Of a stretch of 64,000 nucleotides of DNA, positions 43,114-51,983 are shown one piece after another (positions within the stretch are counted from its first letter, which is position 1; each line of letters opens with the position of its first letter). This DNA comes from Streptomyces fodineus (GTDB lineage: Bacteria; Actinomycetota; Actinomycetes; Streptomycetales; Streptomycetaceae): contig NZ_CP017248.1 in the NCBI RefSeq assembly GCF_001735805.1, positions 6,758,001 to 6,822,000 on the forward strand, written 5' to 3'. Made by a program: the position numbers and the translations under genes. The notes beneath the pieces were generated by a model. It ran no database searches and was not told where the DNA came from. It worked only from the letters and a program-made list of their open reading frames with translations.

Positions 43114-43767
43114 ATGGACGTACGGCGCGCCGGTGAGCGCTACCCCGGGGGCGACCCGGCGACCGGGATCGAGTCGTGGCACGCCTTCTCCTTCGGCCCG
43201 CACTACGACCCCGGCAATCTCCGCTTCGGCGCGATCATCGCCTGCAACGAGGAGCGGCTCGCGCCCGGCGCCGGGTTCGGTGAACACCCGCACAGCCACA
43301 CCGAGATCGTCACGTGGGTGGTCGAGGGCGAGCTGACCCACTGTGACTCCACCGGCCACGAGACGAAGGTCCGCCCCGGCGACGTCCAGCGGCTCAGCTC
43401 GGCGGCGGGGGTCCGGCACGCGGAGCGCAACGACGGGCCGTCGCCGCTCACCTTCGTCCAGATGTGGCTGGCGCCGCGGGACCCCGGTGGGGAGCCGTCG
43501 TACGAGATCGTCCCCGGCATCGCCGACTCCACGCCGTACGCCGTCGCCGAGGCGGGCGCCATGCTGCACATACGGCGACTGGCGGCGGGGGAGCGGACGG
43601 CGGTGCCGGACGGGGCGTACGTGTATGTGCACGTGGTGCGGGGTGCCGTCCGGCTGGGGGAGGAGCGACTGGCCGCGGGGGACGCGGCACGGATCACCGC
43701 GGCGGTGGGTCTGGAGACGGTGGCCCTCACACCGGCCGAAGTGCTGCTGTGGGAGATGAGCGGGTAG
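43114..43767 (+). CDS. Pirin-family bicupin protein
   Basis: A 217-residue protein with two cupin halves. The metal-binding histidines are in FGEHPHSHTEIVTWV and the Glu/His partner is in AAGVRHAERND. Bacterial pirins bind Fe, and some act as quercetinases or regulate pyruvate metabolism. The role here is unknown. The start is ATG 43114 or the adjoining GTG 43111. It is divergent from fasR with a 73-bp gap and stands alone. Confidence 0.85.
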   Translation: MDVRRAGERYPGGDPATGIESWHAFSFGPHYDPGNLRFGAIIACNEERLAPGAGFGEHPHSHTEIVTWVVEGELTHCDSTGHETKVRPGDVQRLSSAAGVRHAERNDGPSPLTFVQMWLAPRDPGGEPSYEIVPGIADSTPYAVAEAGAMLHIRRLAAGERTAVPDGAYVYVHVVRGAVRLGEERLAAGDAARITAAVGLETVALTPAEVLLWEMSG

Positions 43768-43794
43768 GGCGTCGTTCGTCCGCGGCCGGGCGGG

Positions 43795-43852
43795 GCCGGC
43801 CGCGCCCACGCGGCGGAGCCGCATATCGATGTGACCCCGCGCCCCTTCAGGG
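43795..43852. repeat. Dispersed intergenic repeat, subtype A (inverted)
   Basis: On the minus strand this reads GGGGCGCGGGG, then ATCGATATGCGGCTCCGCCG and CGTGGGCGCG. This is the same order as at 19558-19612, with a few changes. It lies between the convergent pirin and serine hydrolase genes. Confidence 0.75.
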
Positions 43853-43871
43853 CACCCCGCCCCCGCCGGCC

Positions 43872-44702
43872 TCAGCCGCGCAGTTCCCCGAGCACCGCAT
43901 CCGTGAACACCGGCCACGCCTCGATCGCCCACGGCCCGAACGCCCGGTCCGTCAGGGCGGCGCACGCCACACCCGCATCGGGGTCGATCCACAGGAACGT
44001 ACCGGACTGGCCGAAGTGCCCGAAGGTGCGCGGGGAGGACGAACCGCCCGTCCAGTGGGGGGACTTGGCGTTCCGGATCTCGAAGCCCAGCCCCCAGTCG
44101 TTCGGGCTCTGGTGCCCGTACCCCGGCAGTACCCCCTTCGTCCCGGGGAACTGCACACTCATCGCCTCCGCCACCGTCCGCGCATCCAGCAGCCGCGGCG
44201 CCTGCACCTCCGCCGCGAAGCGCAGCAGGTCCGAGACGGTGGAGACGCCGTCCTTCGCCGGTGAGCCCGCAAGCGTCGTCGACGTCATCCCCAGCGGCTC
44301 CAGCACCGCCTGCCGCAGATACTCCGCGAACGGGATGTCCGTGGCCTTGGCGATGTGGTCGCCGAGCTGCTCGAACCCGGCGTTGGAGTACAGACGCCGC
44401 TCACCGGCGGGCGCCGTCACCCGGTGCTCGTCGAAGGCCAGCCCGGAGGTGTGCGCGAGGAGGTGGCGGACGGTCGAACCGGGCGGCCCGGCCGGTTCGT
44501 CCAGCTCGATCGCGCCCTCCTCGTAGGCGACGAGCGCCGCATACGCGGCCAGCGGCTTGGTGACCGAGGCGAGCGGAAAGCGGTGCCCGGCAGGGCCGTG
44601 CGTCCCGAGGACGGCACCGTCGGCGCGTACGACACCCGCCGCCGCGGTGGGCACGGGCCACTTCTCGACCGAGGCCAGGCTCGTCAGGCTGTTCAACGAC
44701 AT
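43872..44702 (-). CDS. Serine hydrolase of the beta-lactamase/PBP fold
   Basis: A 276-residue protein shorter than most family members. The SxxK motif is ASVTKPLAAY, the Tyr-Ser-Asn motif is LYSNAGFEQLG and the third element is FGHFGQSGT. No signal peptide, so cytosolic. Esterase or peptidase activity is likely. It starts 18 bp after the GNAT gene stop, so the two are probably an operon. Confidence 0.85.
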   Translation of the reverse strand: MSLNSLTSLASVEKWPVPTAAAGVVRADGAVLGTHGPAGHRFPLASVTKPLAAYAALVAYEEGAIELDEPAGPPGSTVRHLLAHTSGLAFDEHRVTAPAGERRLYSNAGFEQLGDHIAKATDIPFAEYLRQAVLEPLGMTSTTLAGSPAKDGVSTVSDLLRFAAEVQAPRLLDARTVAEAMSVQFPGTKGVLPGYGHQSPNDWGLGFEIRNAKSPHWTGGSSSPRTFGHFGQSGTFLWIDPDAGVACAALTDRAFGPWAIEAWPVFTDAVLGELRG

Positions 44703-44720
44703 GGGCCGAGCCTATGCGGC

Positions 44721-45197
44721 TCACAGCAGCAGCCGCATCGACGGGTCCGGATCGCGCGTGAAGCCGAGGGAGGCGTACAGCGGCTCGGCCTCCGGGGAGG
44801 CGTTCAGCAGCACATGTCCCGCACCCCGCTCCCGGAACCAGGCCAGCAGCTCCTCCATGCACGCGCGCGCGTACCCACGGCGCCGGGCCTCAGGGTCGGT
44901 CGCGACACTGAAGACGTGCCCGACCCGCCCGTGCGGATTGCCGGCCTTCCCGATCCGGTACTCCAGAGTCCCGGCCACCAGCGCGGCCAGCGCCCCCGGC
45001 CGGTCCGGATGGTCCACGACGAAGGCGGCGAAGTCACCGTCCGGCTCGGCGAGGTGCTCCCGCAGCGTCGGCAGGGACTCGGCATGCCAGTCGGCCGGCC
45101 CGCCGCCTGCCCCGCTCCACAACGAGTCGATCATGACCTGCCGCAGGCGCAGCACTTCATCGGCATCCTCGGGCCCGGCCCGGCGTGCAAGACTCAT
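44721..45197 (-). CDS. GNAT-family N-acetyltransferase
   Basis: A 158-residue acetyltransferase. The acetyl-CoA loop is VATDPEARRRGYARACMEEL (Q/RxxGxG/A-type) and the C-terminal strand is HVLLNASPEAEPLYASLGF. The substrate is unknown. ATG 45197 is preferred to the in-frame GTG/ATG at 45215. It is divergent from the MerR gene and probably co-transcribed with the serine hydrolase downstream. Confidence 0.85.
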   Translation of the reverse strand: MSLARRAGPEDADEVLRLRQVMIDSLWSGAGGGPADWHAESLPTLREHLAEPDGDFAAFVVDHPDRPGALAALVAGTLEYRIGKAGNPHGRVGHVFSVATDPEARRRGYARACMEELLAWFRERGAGHVLLNASPEAEPLYASLGFTRDPDPSMRLLL

Positions 45198-45270
45198 GTG
45201 CCGCACGCTAACCACCCGCCCCCGCCCGCGTCCTGCGGATTTCTTACCGGATCTTTCTTACCGGATCCGC

Positions 45271-45301
45271 TTGCTTGGAGTGCACTCCAAGGTCATAGCG
45301 T
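45271..45301 (+). promoter_or_regulatory. MerR-type promoter with perfect 18-bp operator
   Basis: The -35 TTGCTT (45271-45276) and -10 TAGCGT (45296-45301) are 19 bp apart, the over-long spacing typical of MerR-activated promoters. The palindrome CTTGGAGTGCACTCCAAG (45274-45291) fills that spacer. The ATG at 45309 lies at the expected +1, so the transcript is probably leaderless. Confidence 0.8.
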
Positions 45302-45308
45302 GGAGGTC

Positions 45309-45773
45309 ATGACGGTGATGCAGACCACGCCAGCGGACACCGCACGTACGGCCCCCGCCGACATCTGCTCCGCCCCGCCCAGACGCCCTCCGCGACCCGA
45401 CGGCCAGGACCGCTACACGATCAGCGAGGTCGTCGCGTTCACCGGGCTGACCGCGCACACCCTGCGCTGGTACGAGCGGATCGGCCTGATGCCGCACGTC
45501 GACCGCTCGCACACCGGCCAGCGGCGGTACAGCAACCGCGACCTGGACTGGCTGGACTTCGTGACCAAGCTGCGGCTGACCGGCATGCCGGTGGCCGACA
45601 TGGTCCGGTACGCGGAGCTGGTCCGGGAGGGCGAGAGCACCTATGCGGAGCGGCAGGCCCTGCTGGAGTCGACCCGCCGGGACGTCCTGAACAGGATCGC
45701 CGAACTGCGGGACACGCTCGCCGTACTCGACCGGAAGATCAGTTTCTACGCGATGGAGGGGACCACGCGATGA
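45309..45773 (+). CDS. MerR-family regulator of the aldo/keto reductase operon
   Basis: A 154-residue MerR protein. The winged helix begins at about residue 38 with YTISEVVAFTGLTAHTLRWYERIGL and continues to MPVADMVRYAELV. A coiled coil (ERQALLESTRRDVLNRIAEL) follows, with no cysteine cluster, so it is not a metal sensor. Its own promoter carries a perfect MerR-type dyad, which implies autoregulation. It overlaps the aldo/keto reductase gene (ATGA). ATG 45309 fits leaderless initiation. GTG 45315 and ATG 45318 are alternatives. Confidence 0.88.
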   Translation: MTVMQTTPADTARTAPADICSAPPRRPPRPDGQDRYTISEVVAFTGLTAHTLRWYERIGLMPHVDRSHTGQRRYSNRDLDWLDFVTKLRLTGMPVADMVRYAELVREGESTYAERQALLESTRRDVLNRIAELRDTLAVLDRKISFYAMEGTTR

Positions 45774-46786
45774 CCGAAGCCAGGATTGCGACCGTACGGC
45801 TCGGCGAGGACGGACCGGAGGTCGGCGTACAAGGCCTCGGCTGCATGGGCATGAGCTTCGCGTACGGCCCCACGGACGCCGGCCAGGCGCGCGCCGCGCT
45901 GGAGCGGGCGCTGGAGCTGGGCGTGACGCTGTACGACACGGCGGACGCCTACGGCGACGGGGACAACGAGCGCTTCCTGTCCCCGTTCTTCAAGGCGCAC
46001 CGGGACGAGGTGGTCATCGCCACCAAGTTCGCCCTGTCGATCCCGAAGGACGACCCGACCAAGCGGATCATCCGCAACGACGCGCCGTACATTCGCGAGG
46101 CCGTCGAGGCCAGCCTGAAGCGGCTCGACGTCGATGTGATCGACCTGTACTACATGCACCGCCGCGATGTGAACGTCCCCATCGAGGAGACCGTCGGCGC
46201 GATGGCGGAGCTGGTCCGCGAGGGCAAGGTCAAGCACCTCGGGCTGAGCGAGGTCACCGCCGACGAGCTGCGCGCCGCGCACGCCGTGCACCCGATCACG
46301 GCCGTGCAGTCGGAGTGGTCCCTGTTCAGCCGGGACATCGAGGCGAAGGTCGTCCCGGCCGCGCGTGACCTGGGTGTCGGCCTGGTGCCGTACTCGCCGC
46401 TCGGCCGCGGTTTCCTCACCGGCTCCTTCACCAACGCCGAACAGGAGCTCTCGGCCGACGACTTCCGCCGCCACCAGCCCCGCTTCAACGGCGCCAACGC
46501 GGCCGCCAACGCCGCCCTCCTGGAGCCGGTCCGCACCATCGCCGAGGCCCACGACGCCACCCTCGGCCAGATCGCCCTGGCCTGGGTGCAGCAGCGGGCC
46601 ACGCTCGACGGCCTCACGGTCGTCCCGATCCCGGGCACCCGCAAGCCGAACCGGGTCGAGGAGAACGTGGGTGCCGCGGCCATCGTCCTGACCGAGGACG
46701 AACTGGCCCGGCTGGAGCCGATCGCGCAGAAGGTGGCGGGAGACCGCTACGCGGACATGAGGTTCGCTTCCGCGGGACGCGAATAG
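45770..46786 (+). CDS. Aldo/keto reductase
   Basis: A 338-residue NADPH-dependent TIM-barrel reductase. The catalytic tetrad is Asp56 and Tyr61 (LYDTADAYGDG), Lys86 (IATKFAL) and His130 (LYYMHRRD). The cofactor loop PIPGTRKPNRVEENVGA is present. Length is normal for the Tas/AKR13-like group acting on aldehydes. It is coupled to the MerR gene by a 4-bp overlap, so that regulator's ligand may be its substrate. Confidence 0.92.
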   Translation: MTEARIATVRLGEDGPEVGVQGLGCMGMSFAYGPTDAGQARAALERALELGVTLYDTADAYGDGDNERFLSPFFKAHRDEVVIATKFALSIPKDDPTKRIIRNDAPYIREAVEASLKRLDVDVIDLYYMHRRDVNVPIEETVGAMAELVREGKVKHLGLSEVTADELRAAHAVHPITAVQSEWSLFSRDIEAKVVPAARDLGVGLVPYSPLGRGFLTGSFTNAEQELSADDFRRHQPRFNGANAAANAALLEPVRTIAEAHDATLGQIALAWVQQRATLDGLTVVPIPGTRKPNRVEENVGAAAIVLTEDELARLEPIAQKVAGDRYADMRFASAGRE

Positions 46787-46787
46787 C

Positions 46788-47642
46788 TCACAGCTGCGCC
46801 AGCAACTCCGCCTTCTTGGAGGAGAACTCCTCGTCGGTGACCAGCCCGGCCTGATGCAACTCCCCGAGATGGCGGATGCGTTCGGCGATGTCGGCGGGGT
46901 CGCGGCGCGACGGGGCCGGTACCACTGGTACCGGCCCCCTTGTGCGTACGGCCGCCAGCACGGCCGCGGCGAACGGCAGCGACTCGTGCACCGGCCCGTA
47001 TCCAAGGCCGAACACCACCGCCGCGGGATCCTGGTCGGGCTGCACGGCAGCCGCCGAATCGTCCGCGCGCCGCAGCAGTCTGAGGTGCCCCTGGAACACC
47101 TCCGGCGACCGCCACTCCACCCCGCTCAGATCGGCGACGGCCAGGCGCTGGTCGCCGGCCTTCCACTTGGCCGACGAGGCGCCCGTCCACGACCAGCGGA
47201 ACTGCACGGCCCTGCCGTCGAAGCTCGCCTTCCCGTCGTAGGCCTTGAACGACAGCGGCGCCTCGGGCGCCGGCACCAGAAACCGGTCGGCAGGCCCGGA
47301 TCCGGCCTCGGTCAGCAGCGACTTCAGCTCGTCGGCGTAGTACTCCGCGAGCGTCTGCCGCTCGGCCGGCAGCACCAGCCGGTACGGATCGGAGCCTTCC
47401 TTCAGTTGCCCGTCCGCCGCCTCCAGCAGCGGATCGGCGCCGGCGCGCGGCAGCAGCCGCAGGACCACGGTGCCACGCCTGCCCGGGGAGAGCGTCACGC
47501 CCTCGACCGCGGACAGCGGAATCCGCCGTTCCCCAAGCGCCTGGAACAGCTTCGGTGTCCGAATCCCCCGTTCGTAACGGATGAGCACGGAGTCGGACTC
47601 GAACTCCCAGACGGCATGAAACCCCGCCAGTACGTCACCCAT
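46788..47642 (-). CDS. DUF4429 protein with C-terminal SHOCT motif
   Basis: A 284-residue protein with two DUF4429 halves (ESDSVLIRYERGIRTPK and the KASFDGRAVQFRWSW region). A short C-terminal helix pair, IAERIRHLGELHQAGLVTDE followed by EFSSKKAELLAQL, is a classic SHOCT motif for short-peptide interactions. Function unknown, perhaps membrane- or oligomer-associated. ATG 47642 fits the family start (MGDVLAGFHAVWEF). It is probably co-transcribed with the alpha/beta hydrolase 66 bp upstream. Confidence 0.85.
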   Translation of the reverse strand: MGDVLAGFHAVWEFESDSVLIRYERGIRTPKLFQALGERRIPLSAVEGVTLSPGRRGTVVLRLLPRAGADPLLEAADGQLKEGSDPYRLVLPAERQTLAEYYADELKSLLTEAGSGPADRFLVPAPEAPLSFKAYDGKASFDGRAVQFRWSWTGASSAKWKAGDQRLAVADLSGVEWRSPEVFQGHLRLLRRADDSAAAVQPDQDPAAVVFGLGYGPVHESLPFAAAVLAAVRTRGPVPVVPAPSRRDPADIAERIRHLGELHQAGLVTDEEFSSKKAELLAQL

Positions 47643-47708
47643 GCGGCTCATCGTATGCGGCACGTGCTCCTCCGTCGCCACCCGCGCAGACCGCACTTCC
47701 TGCTGTTT

Positions 47709-48926
47709 CTACGCGCGTCCGGCCGTCGTCGTGCCGGGCACACCGGCCCGGCACGCGTCGTTCTCGCGCGCGCACGTCACCGCGTCGTACGCCCCTACGC
47801 CCACGGCCGCGAGATTGCGCAGGCTGTCCGTGCCCGGCTGGAAATAGCCGGCGTGGCCCTGCGCGTCCCGGGCGGACAGCACCCGCGCGCCGAAGTCCGA
47901 GGACACCGGATCGGCGCCGTGCCCGAGCCCGCCGACCTCCAGATACGGCACGTCCTGGATCCAGTCGGTGGCGTCCCGCATGGCCCACACCCGGGCCCTC
48001 GTGTCCAGGTGGGCGGCGCTGGAGACCCGCATGCCGGGGCTCGCGGCCACCGCTATGTCGGTCACCCGGCGGGGCATGGCGTGCGCGGCGACGCCGCAGA
48101 CCACGGAGCCGTAGCTGTGGCAGATCATCGCCACGGGGGCGCGGCCGGGCAGGCCGCCCACCAGGGCGTTCAGCCGCAGGGAGCCCTCTGCGGCGCGCAG
48201 CCCGGTGGCCGCGTCCACGCCGAGTCCGTCGGGGGCGGTGTAGTCGGCCCAGGCGATCACGGCCGTACGGGTCGCGGGGCGCTGTGCGCGCTCCGCCGCG
48301 TACAGCGCCTCGGCCATGCCGACCGGGGCGCTGTACTGGCGGTAGGTCTTCTGGAAGGTGAGCAGATCGGTGTCGACGCCGGGGACGACGACGGAGATCC
48401 GCTGCGCCTTGTTCAGGTTCCCGAACACCTCGGCGATGCGGCCCGAGCCCTCGGGGTCGAAGGCCAGGATCTGGCGGCCGGGGGTCAGCAGGGACTCGTA
48501 GCGGTGCATACGACGGCCCGCGTCCTGCTGTCCTGCCGCGCTGAGCCGGCCGTCGTGCATGCGCTTCTTCTCGACCCTGCGCTGCTGGTCCAGCGCGATG
48601 TGGTTGGCCTCGTAGCGCAAGGCGACGGGGGCACCGTTCATGTTCCCGACCGCGAGCGGGTAGCGCTGGGCGAGGCGGGCCTGGTCCTCGGGGGAGAGGG
48701 AGGCGAAGAAACGGCCGAGCAGGGTCGGTGCGGCCTCGGGGTCCGGCAGGCGGAGGCCGTGGACGCTGCCGTGCTCCCACTGGGCGAGCGAGGCCTGCAG
48801 TGCGGTCGACTCCCGGTGACTGCGCAGGGCGGTCCAGCCGGTGGTCGCGAGCATCACGAACACGACGGCCAGCGCCAGCAGTGCGCGCCAGACGTTCAGT
48901 TGCGGGGAGGTGTCGAAGGAAGTCAC
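47709..48926 (-). CDS. Membrane-anchored alpha/beta hydrolase (DUF1023 type)
   Basis: A 405-residue protein with an N-terminal hydrophobic helix (ALLALAVVFVMLATTGWTAL) acting as signal or anchor. The catalytic part contains RISVVVPGVDTDL and the nucleophile elbow MICHSYGSVV. The region around GLGHGADPVSSDFGAR probably holds the His/Asp of the triad. Streptomyces encode many such DUF1023 hydrolases of unknown substrate. GTG 48926 has no ribosome site, but TAGTGT lies 9 nt upstream (48936-48941), so a leaderless start is possible. Confidence 0.82.
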   Translation of the reverse strand: MTSFDTSPQLNVWRALLALAVVFVMLATTGWTALRSHRESTALQASLAQWEHGSVHGLRLPDPEAAPTLLGRFFASLSPEDQARLAQRYPLAVGNMNGAPVALRYEANHIALDQQRRVEKKRMHDGRLSAAGQQDAGRRMHRYESLLTPGRQILAFDPEGSGRIAEVFGNLNKAQRISVVVPGVDTDLLTFQKTYRQYSAPVGMAEALYAAERAQRPATRTAVIAWADYTAPDGLGVDAATGLRAAEGSLRLNALVGGLPGRAPVAMICHSYGSVVCGVAAHAMPRRVTDIAVAASPGMRVSSAAHLDTRARVWAMRDATDWIQDVPYLEVGGLGHGADPVSSDFGARVLSARDAQGHAGYFQPGTDSLRNLAAVGVGAYDAVTCARENDACRAGVPGTTTAGRA

Positions 48927-49009
48927 TGGGAGGACACACTAGGAGAACGGGAGGGTCTCGGGGTAACCGAGTGATAGGGATCACGTTTCGTCAGATGCCG
49001 AATGGCCCG

Positions 49010-49645
49010 TCAACGATTTCCCGTTTCGCGCCAGTTCCCGGTGAGTGCCGAACCCACCTGATCGAGGTAGGACGCGGTGAGTTGACGGATCGCCTCCAGG
49101 CTGAAGTCGTCGCCCGTGCACCACTGCCGCTCCGTGACCCTTATCACCCCGCCGAACATCGCCACGGCCAGCCGCGGTCGCGGGTCGGCGTCCACGTCGA
49201 CGCCCTCGCGCTCGGCCAGCAGGCGCGCGATCGTCTCCTCCGTCGCCGCCGAGCGGCGCAGATGCGCGGCGAGCAGCGCGGGGGTCGACTCGATCGTCCG
49301 GTACATGCGCAGGTACAGCTCGACCGGGACGGTCGACTCGACGGTTCCGCGGATCCCGTCCCAGCCCTCCAGGACCGCCTGCCGCAGGGCCTGAAGCGGC
49401 GCCTCGTGCGCCGGCCGCGCCCGTACGGCGTCGACGAAGCGCGCCTCCGTCATCTCCTGGACCGCGAAGGCCGCGTCCTCCTTGCCGGCGAAGTAGCGGA
49501 AGAAGGTGCGCTGCGAGACGTCGACGGCCTCGGCGATCTCGTCGACGGTGGTGTGCTCGTAGCCCTGGGTGGTGAACAGCTCCAGAGCGGCCCGGAGCAG
49601 CGCTTTCCGGGTGCGCTGTTTCTTGCGTTCGCGCAGTGTTTCCAT
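49010..49645 (-). CDS. TetR-family regulator of the MFS exporter (probable)
   Basis: A 211-residue TetR repressor. The DNA-binding helices are TTVDEIAEAVDVSQRTFFRYF (about residues 32-52). The C-terminal dimer/ligand domain follows. It is divergent from a DHA2-type drug exporter with a 66-bp gap that contains TGTCA repeats and the exporter's promoter. This is the usual repressor-pump arrangement, and the ligand is probably a pump substrate. Confidence 0.88.
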   Translation of the reverse strand: METLRERKKQRTRKALLRAALELFTTQGYEHTTVDEIAEAVDVSQRTFFRYFAGKEDAAFAVQEMTEARFVDAVRARPAHEAPLQALRQAVLEGWDGIRGTVESTVPVELYLRMYRTIESTPALLAAHLRRSAATEETIARLLAEREGVDVDADPRPRLAVAMFGGVIRVTERQWCTGDDFSLEAIRQLTASYLDQVGSALTGNWRETGNR

Positions 49646-49674
49646 GGGTGTCAGTTACTGACGGATGAAATCGT

Positions 49675-49704
49675 TTGTCAATTGTCAGAGGCTGTCACTA
49701 GTCT
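49675..49704 (+). promoter_or_regulatory. MFS gene promoter
   Basis: The -35 TTGTCA (49675-49680) and -10 TAGTCT (49699-49704) have an 18-bp spacer. The ATG at 49712 is at the expected +1, so the mRNA is likely leaderless. TGTCA occurs three times (49677, 49684, 49693), overlapping the promoter as possible TetR contacts. Confidence 0.6.
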
Positions 49705-49711
49705 CGAACGC

Positions 49712-51331
49712 ATGACTGGTCAGACCACCATCGACGCGGCGGGGCCGGGGGACGCGGCGCCGGATGCCCCGCTCGCCTCGTCTGTGGCCGCGGGGCTGCG
49801 CGGCCATCCCTGGCTCACCCTGATCACCGTCGCCGTGGGCGTCATGATGGTGGCCCTCGACGGCACCATCGTGGCCATCGCCAACCCGGCCATCCGGGAC
49901 CATCTGCACGCGACCTTCGCCGACGTGCAGTGGATCACCAACGGCTACTTCCTCGCCCTCGCGGTCTGCCTGATCACCGCGGGCAAGCTCGGCGACCGCT
50001 TCGGCCACCGGCAGACCTTCCTCATCGGCGTGTCCGGCTTCGCCGCCGCCTCCGGTGCCATCGGGCTGTCCCACAGCATCGCCGCGGTCGTCACCTTCCG
50101 CGTCTTCCAGGGCCTGTTCGGCGCGCTGCTGATGCCGGCCGCGCTCGGCCTGCTGCGGGCCACCTTCCCGGCCGAGAAGCTCAACATGGCCATCGGCATC
50201 TGGGGCATGGTGATCGGCGCGTCCACGGCGGGCGGCCCGATCCTCGGCGGTGTCCTCGTCGAGCACGTCAACTGGCAGTCGGTGTTCTTCATCAACGTGC
50301 CGGTCGGCGCGCTCGCCCTGGTCCTCGGCGCGCTGATCCTGCTCGACCACCGCGCCGAGAACGCCCCGCGCTCCTTCGACGTCCTCGGTGTCGCGCTGCT
50401 GTCCGGCGCGATGTTCTGCCTGGTCTGGGCCCTGATCAAGGCCCCCGCATGGGGCTGGGGCGACGGCAGGACGTGGCTCTTCATAGCCGCGTCCGTCGTC
50501 CTCTTCGCCGCCTTCTCCTTCTGGGAGACGAGGGTCGGGGAGCCGCTGATCCCACTGGGCCTGTTCCGTTCCGTACCGCTCTCGGCGGGCGTGGTCCTGA
50601 TGGTGCTGATGGCCATCGCGTTCATGGGCGGCCTGTTCTTCGTGACGTTCTACCTCCAGAACGTCCACGGCATGAAGCCCGTCAGCGCCGGCCTGCACCT
50701 GCTGCCGCTGACCGGCATGATGATCGTCGGCTCGCCGCTCGCCGGTGCCGCGATCACCAGGCTCGGCCCGCGCATCCCGCTGGCCGGCGGCATGGCCGCG
50801 ACCGCGGTCGCGATGTACGGCATGTCGACGCTCGAGGCCGACACCGGCGGCGCGGTGATGTCCATCTGGTTCGCGCTGCTCGGCCTCGGCCTCGCGCCGG
50901 TCATGGTCGGCGCGACGGAGGTCATCGTCGGCAACGCCCCGATGGAACTGTCCGGTGTGGCGGGCGGCCTCCAGCAGGCGGCCATGCAGATCGGCGGCAG
51001 CCTCGGCACGGCCGTGCTGGGCGCCGTGATGGCTTCCAAGGTCGACAGCGATCTGCCGGGCAACTGGACGGGTGCCGGGCTGCCGCAGTGGACCCCGGGT
51101 CAGCTGGACAAGACCTCCGAGGCGGTGCAGGTCGGTGTCGCCCCGGTGCCGAAGGGAGTGTCGGAGCAGATCGCCGCGGAGATCACCGAGGTCGCGCATC
51201 ACACCTTCATCTCCGGCATGAGCCTCGCCTCCCTGGTCGCGGCGGGCGTGGCGGCGGTCGCCGTCCTGGTCGCGCTGTTCACCAAGCGGGGCGCGAACGC
51301 CGAGGCGGGCGCGGGCGTGGGCCACATCTGA
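49712..51331 (+). CDS. MFS drug/H+ antiporter, DHA2 (14-TM) family
   Basis: A 539-residue inner-membrane exporter with about 14 hydrophobic segments. Motif D-like MVALDGTIVAIANPAIRDHL in TM1, WITNGYFLALAVCLITAGKL, motif A GDRFGHRQTF and motif C GWGMVIGAS-type GPILGGVLVEHVNWQSVFFI mark the EmrB/QacA DHA2 group. It should export hydrophobic toxic compounds or secondary metabolites using the proton gradient. No ribosome site before ATG, in line with leaderless expression. Divergent TetR gene. Confidence 0.92.
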   Translation: MTGQTTIDAAGPGDAAPDAPLASSVAAGLRGHPWLTLITVAVGVMMVALDGTIVAIANPAIRDHLHATFADVQWITNGYFLALAVCLITAGKLGDRFGHRQTFLIGVSGFAAASGAIGLSHSIAAVVTFRVFQGLFGALLMPAALGLLRATFPAEKLNMAIGIWGMVIGASTAGGPILGGVLVEHVNWQSVFFINVPVGALALVLGALILLDHRAENAPRSFDVLGVALLSGAMFCLVWALIKAPAWGWGDGRTWLFIAASVVLFAAFSFWETRVGEPLIPLGLFRSVPLSAGVVLMVLMAIAFMGGLFFVTFYLQNVHGMKPVSAGLHLLPLTGMMIVGSPLAGAAITRLGPRIPLAGGMAATAVAMYGMSTLEADTGGAVMSIWFALLGLGLAPVMVGATEVIVGNAPMELSGVAGGLQQAAMQIGGSLGTAVLGAVMASKVDSDLPGNWTGAGLPQWTPGQLDKTSEAVQVGVAPVPKGVSEQIAAEITEVAHHTFISGMSLASLVAAGVAAVAVLVALFTKRGANAEAGAGVGHI

Positions 51332-51572
51332 GCGCCTCTGCTCGGGAGTTTTCCGGGCGGATTTCCCCTATCAGGGTGACTCCGCTAAAGATCGCTCGCC
51401 CAGGGCGCGCGCCGCAGGTCACAGTGGGTCAAGTCCTCCGCAGCGCATAGGAGGACGGCCGGGCCGCGGGCGCGCGCTGCTGGAGGGGGGCAGCGCGCGC
51501 AGGTCTGCCCGGCCGGAGCCGGGGTACCCGCACTGCGAAGCCGAACTGTTCATGAACCTCAGGGAGTTGATG

Positions 51573-51878
51573 ATGACAGGCTTCGGGCACGGAACGCGCG
51601 GGTACCCCCGGTCACGTGGCCGGACGTGGCAACGGACCGGGCCGGACCGTGCGACGCTCGGCATCATCGGCACGATCTGTGCCGTGGCCGGCTTCTTCGC
51701 ACTCGGCATCGTCCTCGGCCCGGTAGCGATGTTCTGTGGCTGGCAGTCCATGGGCCGCAAGTGGGCAGGCGACCGCAACATCCCGGCGCTGGTGGCGTTG
51801 GTCCTGGGCGCGATAGACACGTTGCTCGCCATCATCGCCCTGGCGGGCGCGGCCACGTGGAGCCACGGGCTCCTTTAG
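51573..51878 (+). CDS. Small two-helix membrane protein (DUF4190-like)
   Basis: About 101 residues. A hydrophilic Arg/Gly-rich N-terminus precedes two hydrophobic helices (LGIIGTICAVAGFFALGIVL and LVALVLGAIDTLLAIIALAG), joined by WQSMGRKWAGDRN. The layout fits DUF4190-type small actinobacterial membrane proteins of unknown role. AGGGAG lies 6 nt before ATG 51573. ATGs at 51552 and 51570 are alternatives. The 241-bp gap from the MFS gene shows no other gene. Confidence 0.65.
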   Translation: MTGFGHGTRGYPRSRGRTWQRTGPDRATLGIIGTICAVAGFFALGIVLGPVAMFCGWQSMGRKWAGDRNIPALVALVLGAIDTLLAIIALAGAATWSHGLL

Positions 51879-51983
51879 CCGGCGGTTCCGCGCCGTCGGG
51901 CTCGGGGGCCCACGCGCCTTGCCGGCGCTTGCACAGCCGCGGGCGGGTGTGCCCCCGGGCGGGCCGCAGCCGGCCCGCACTTG

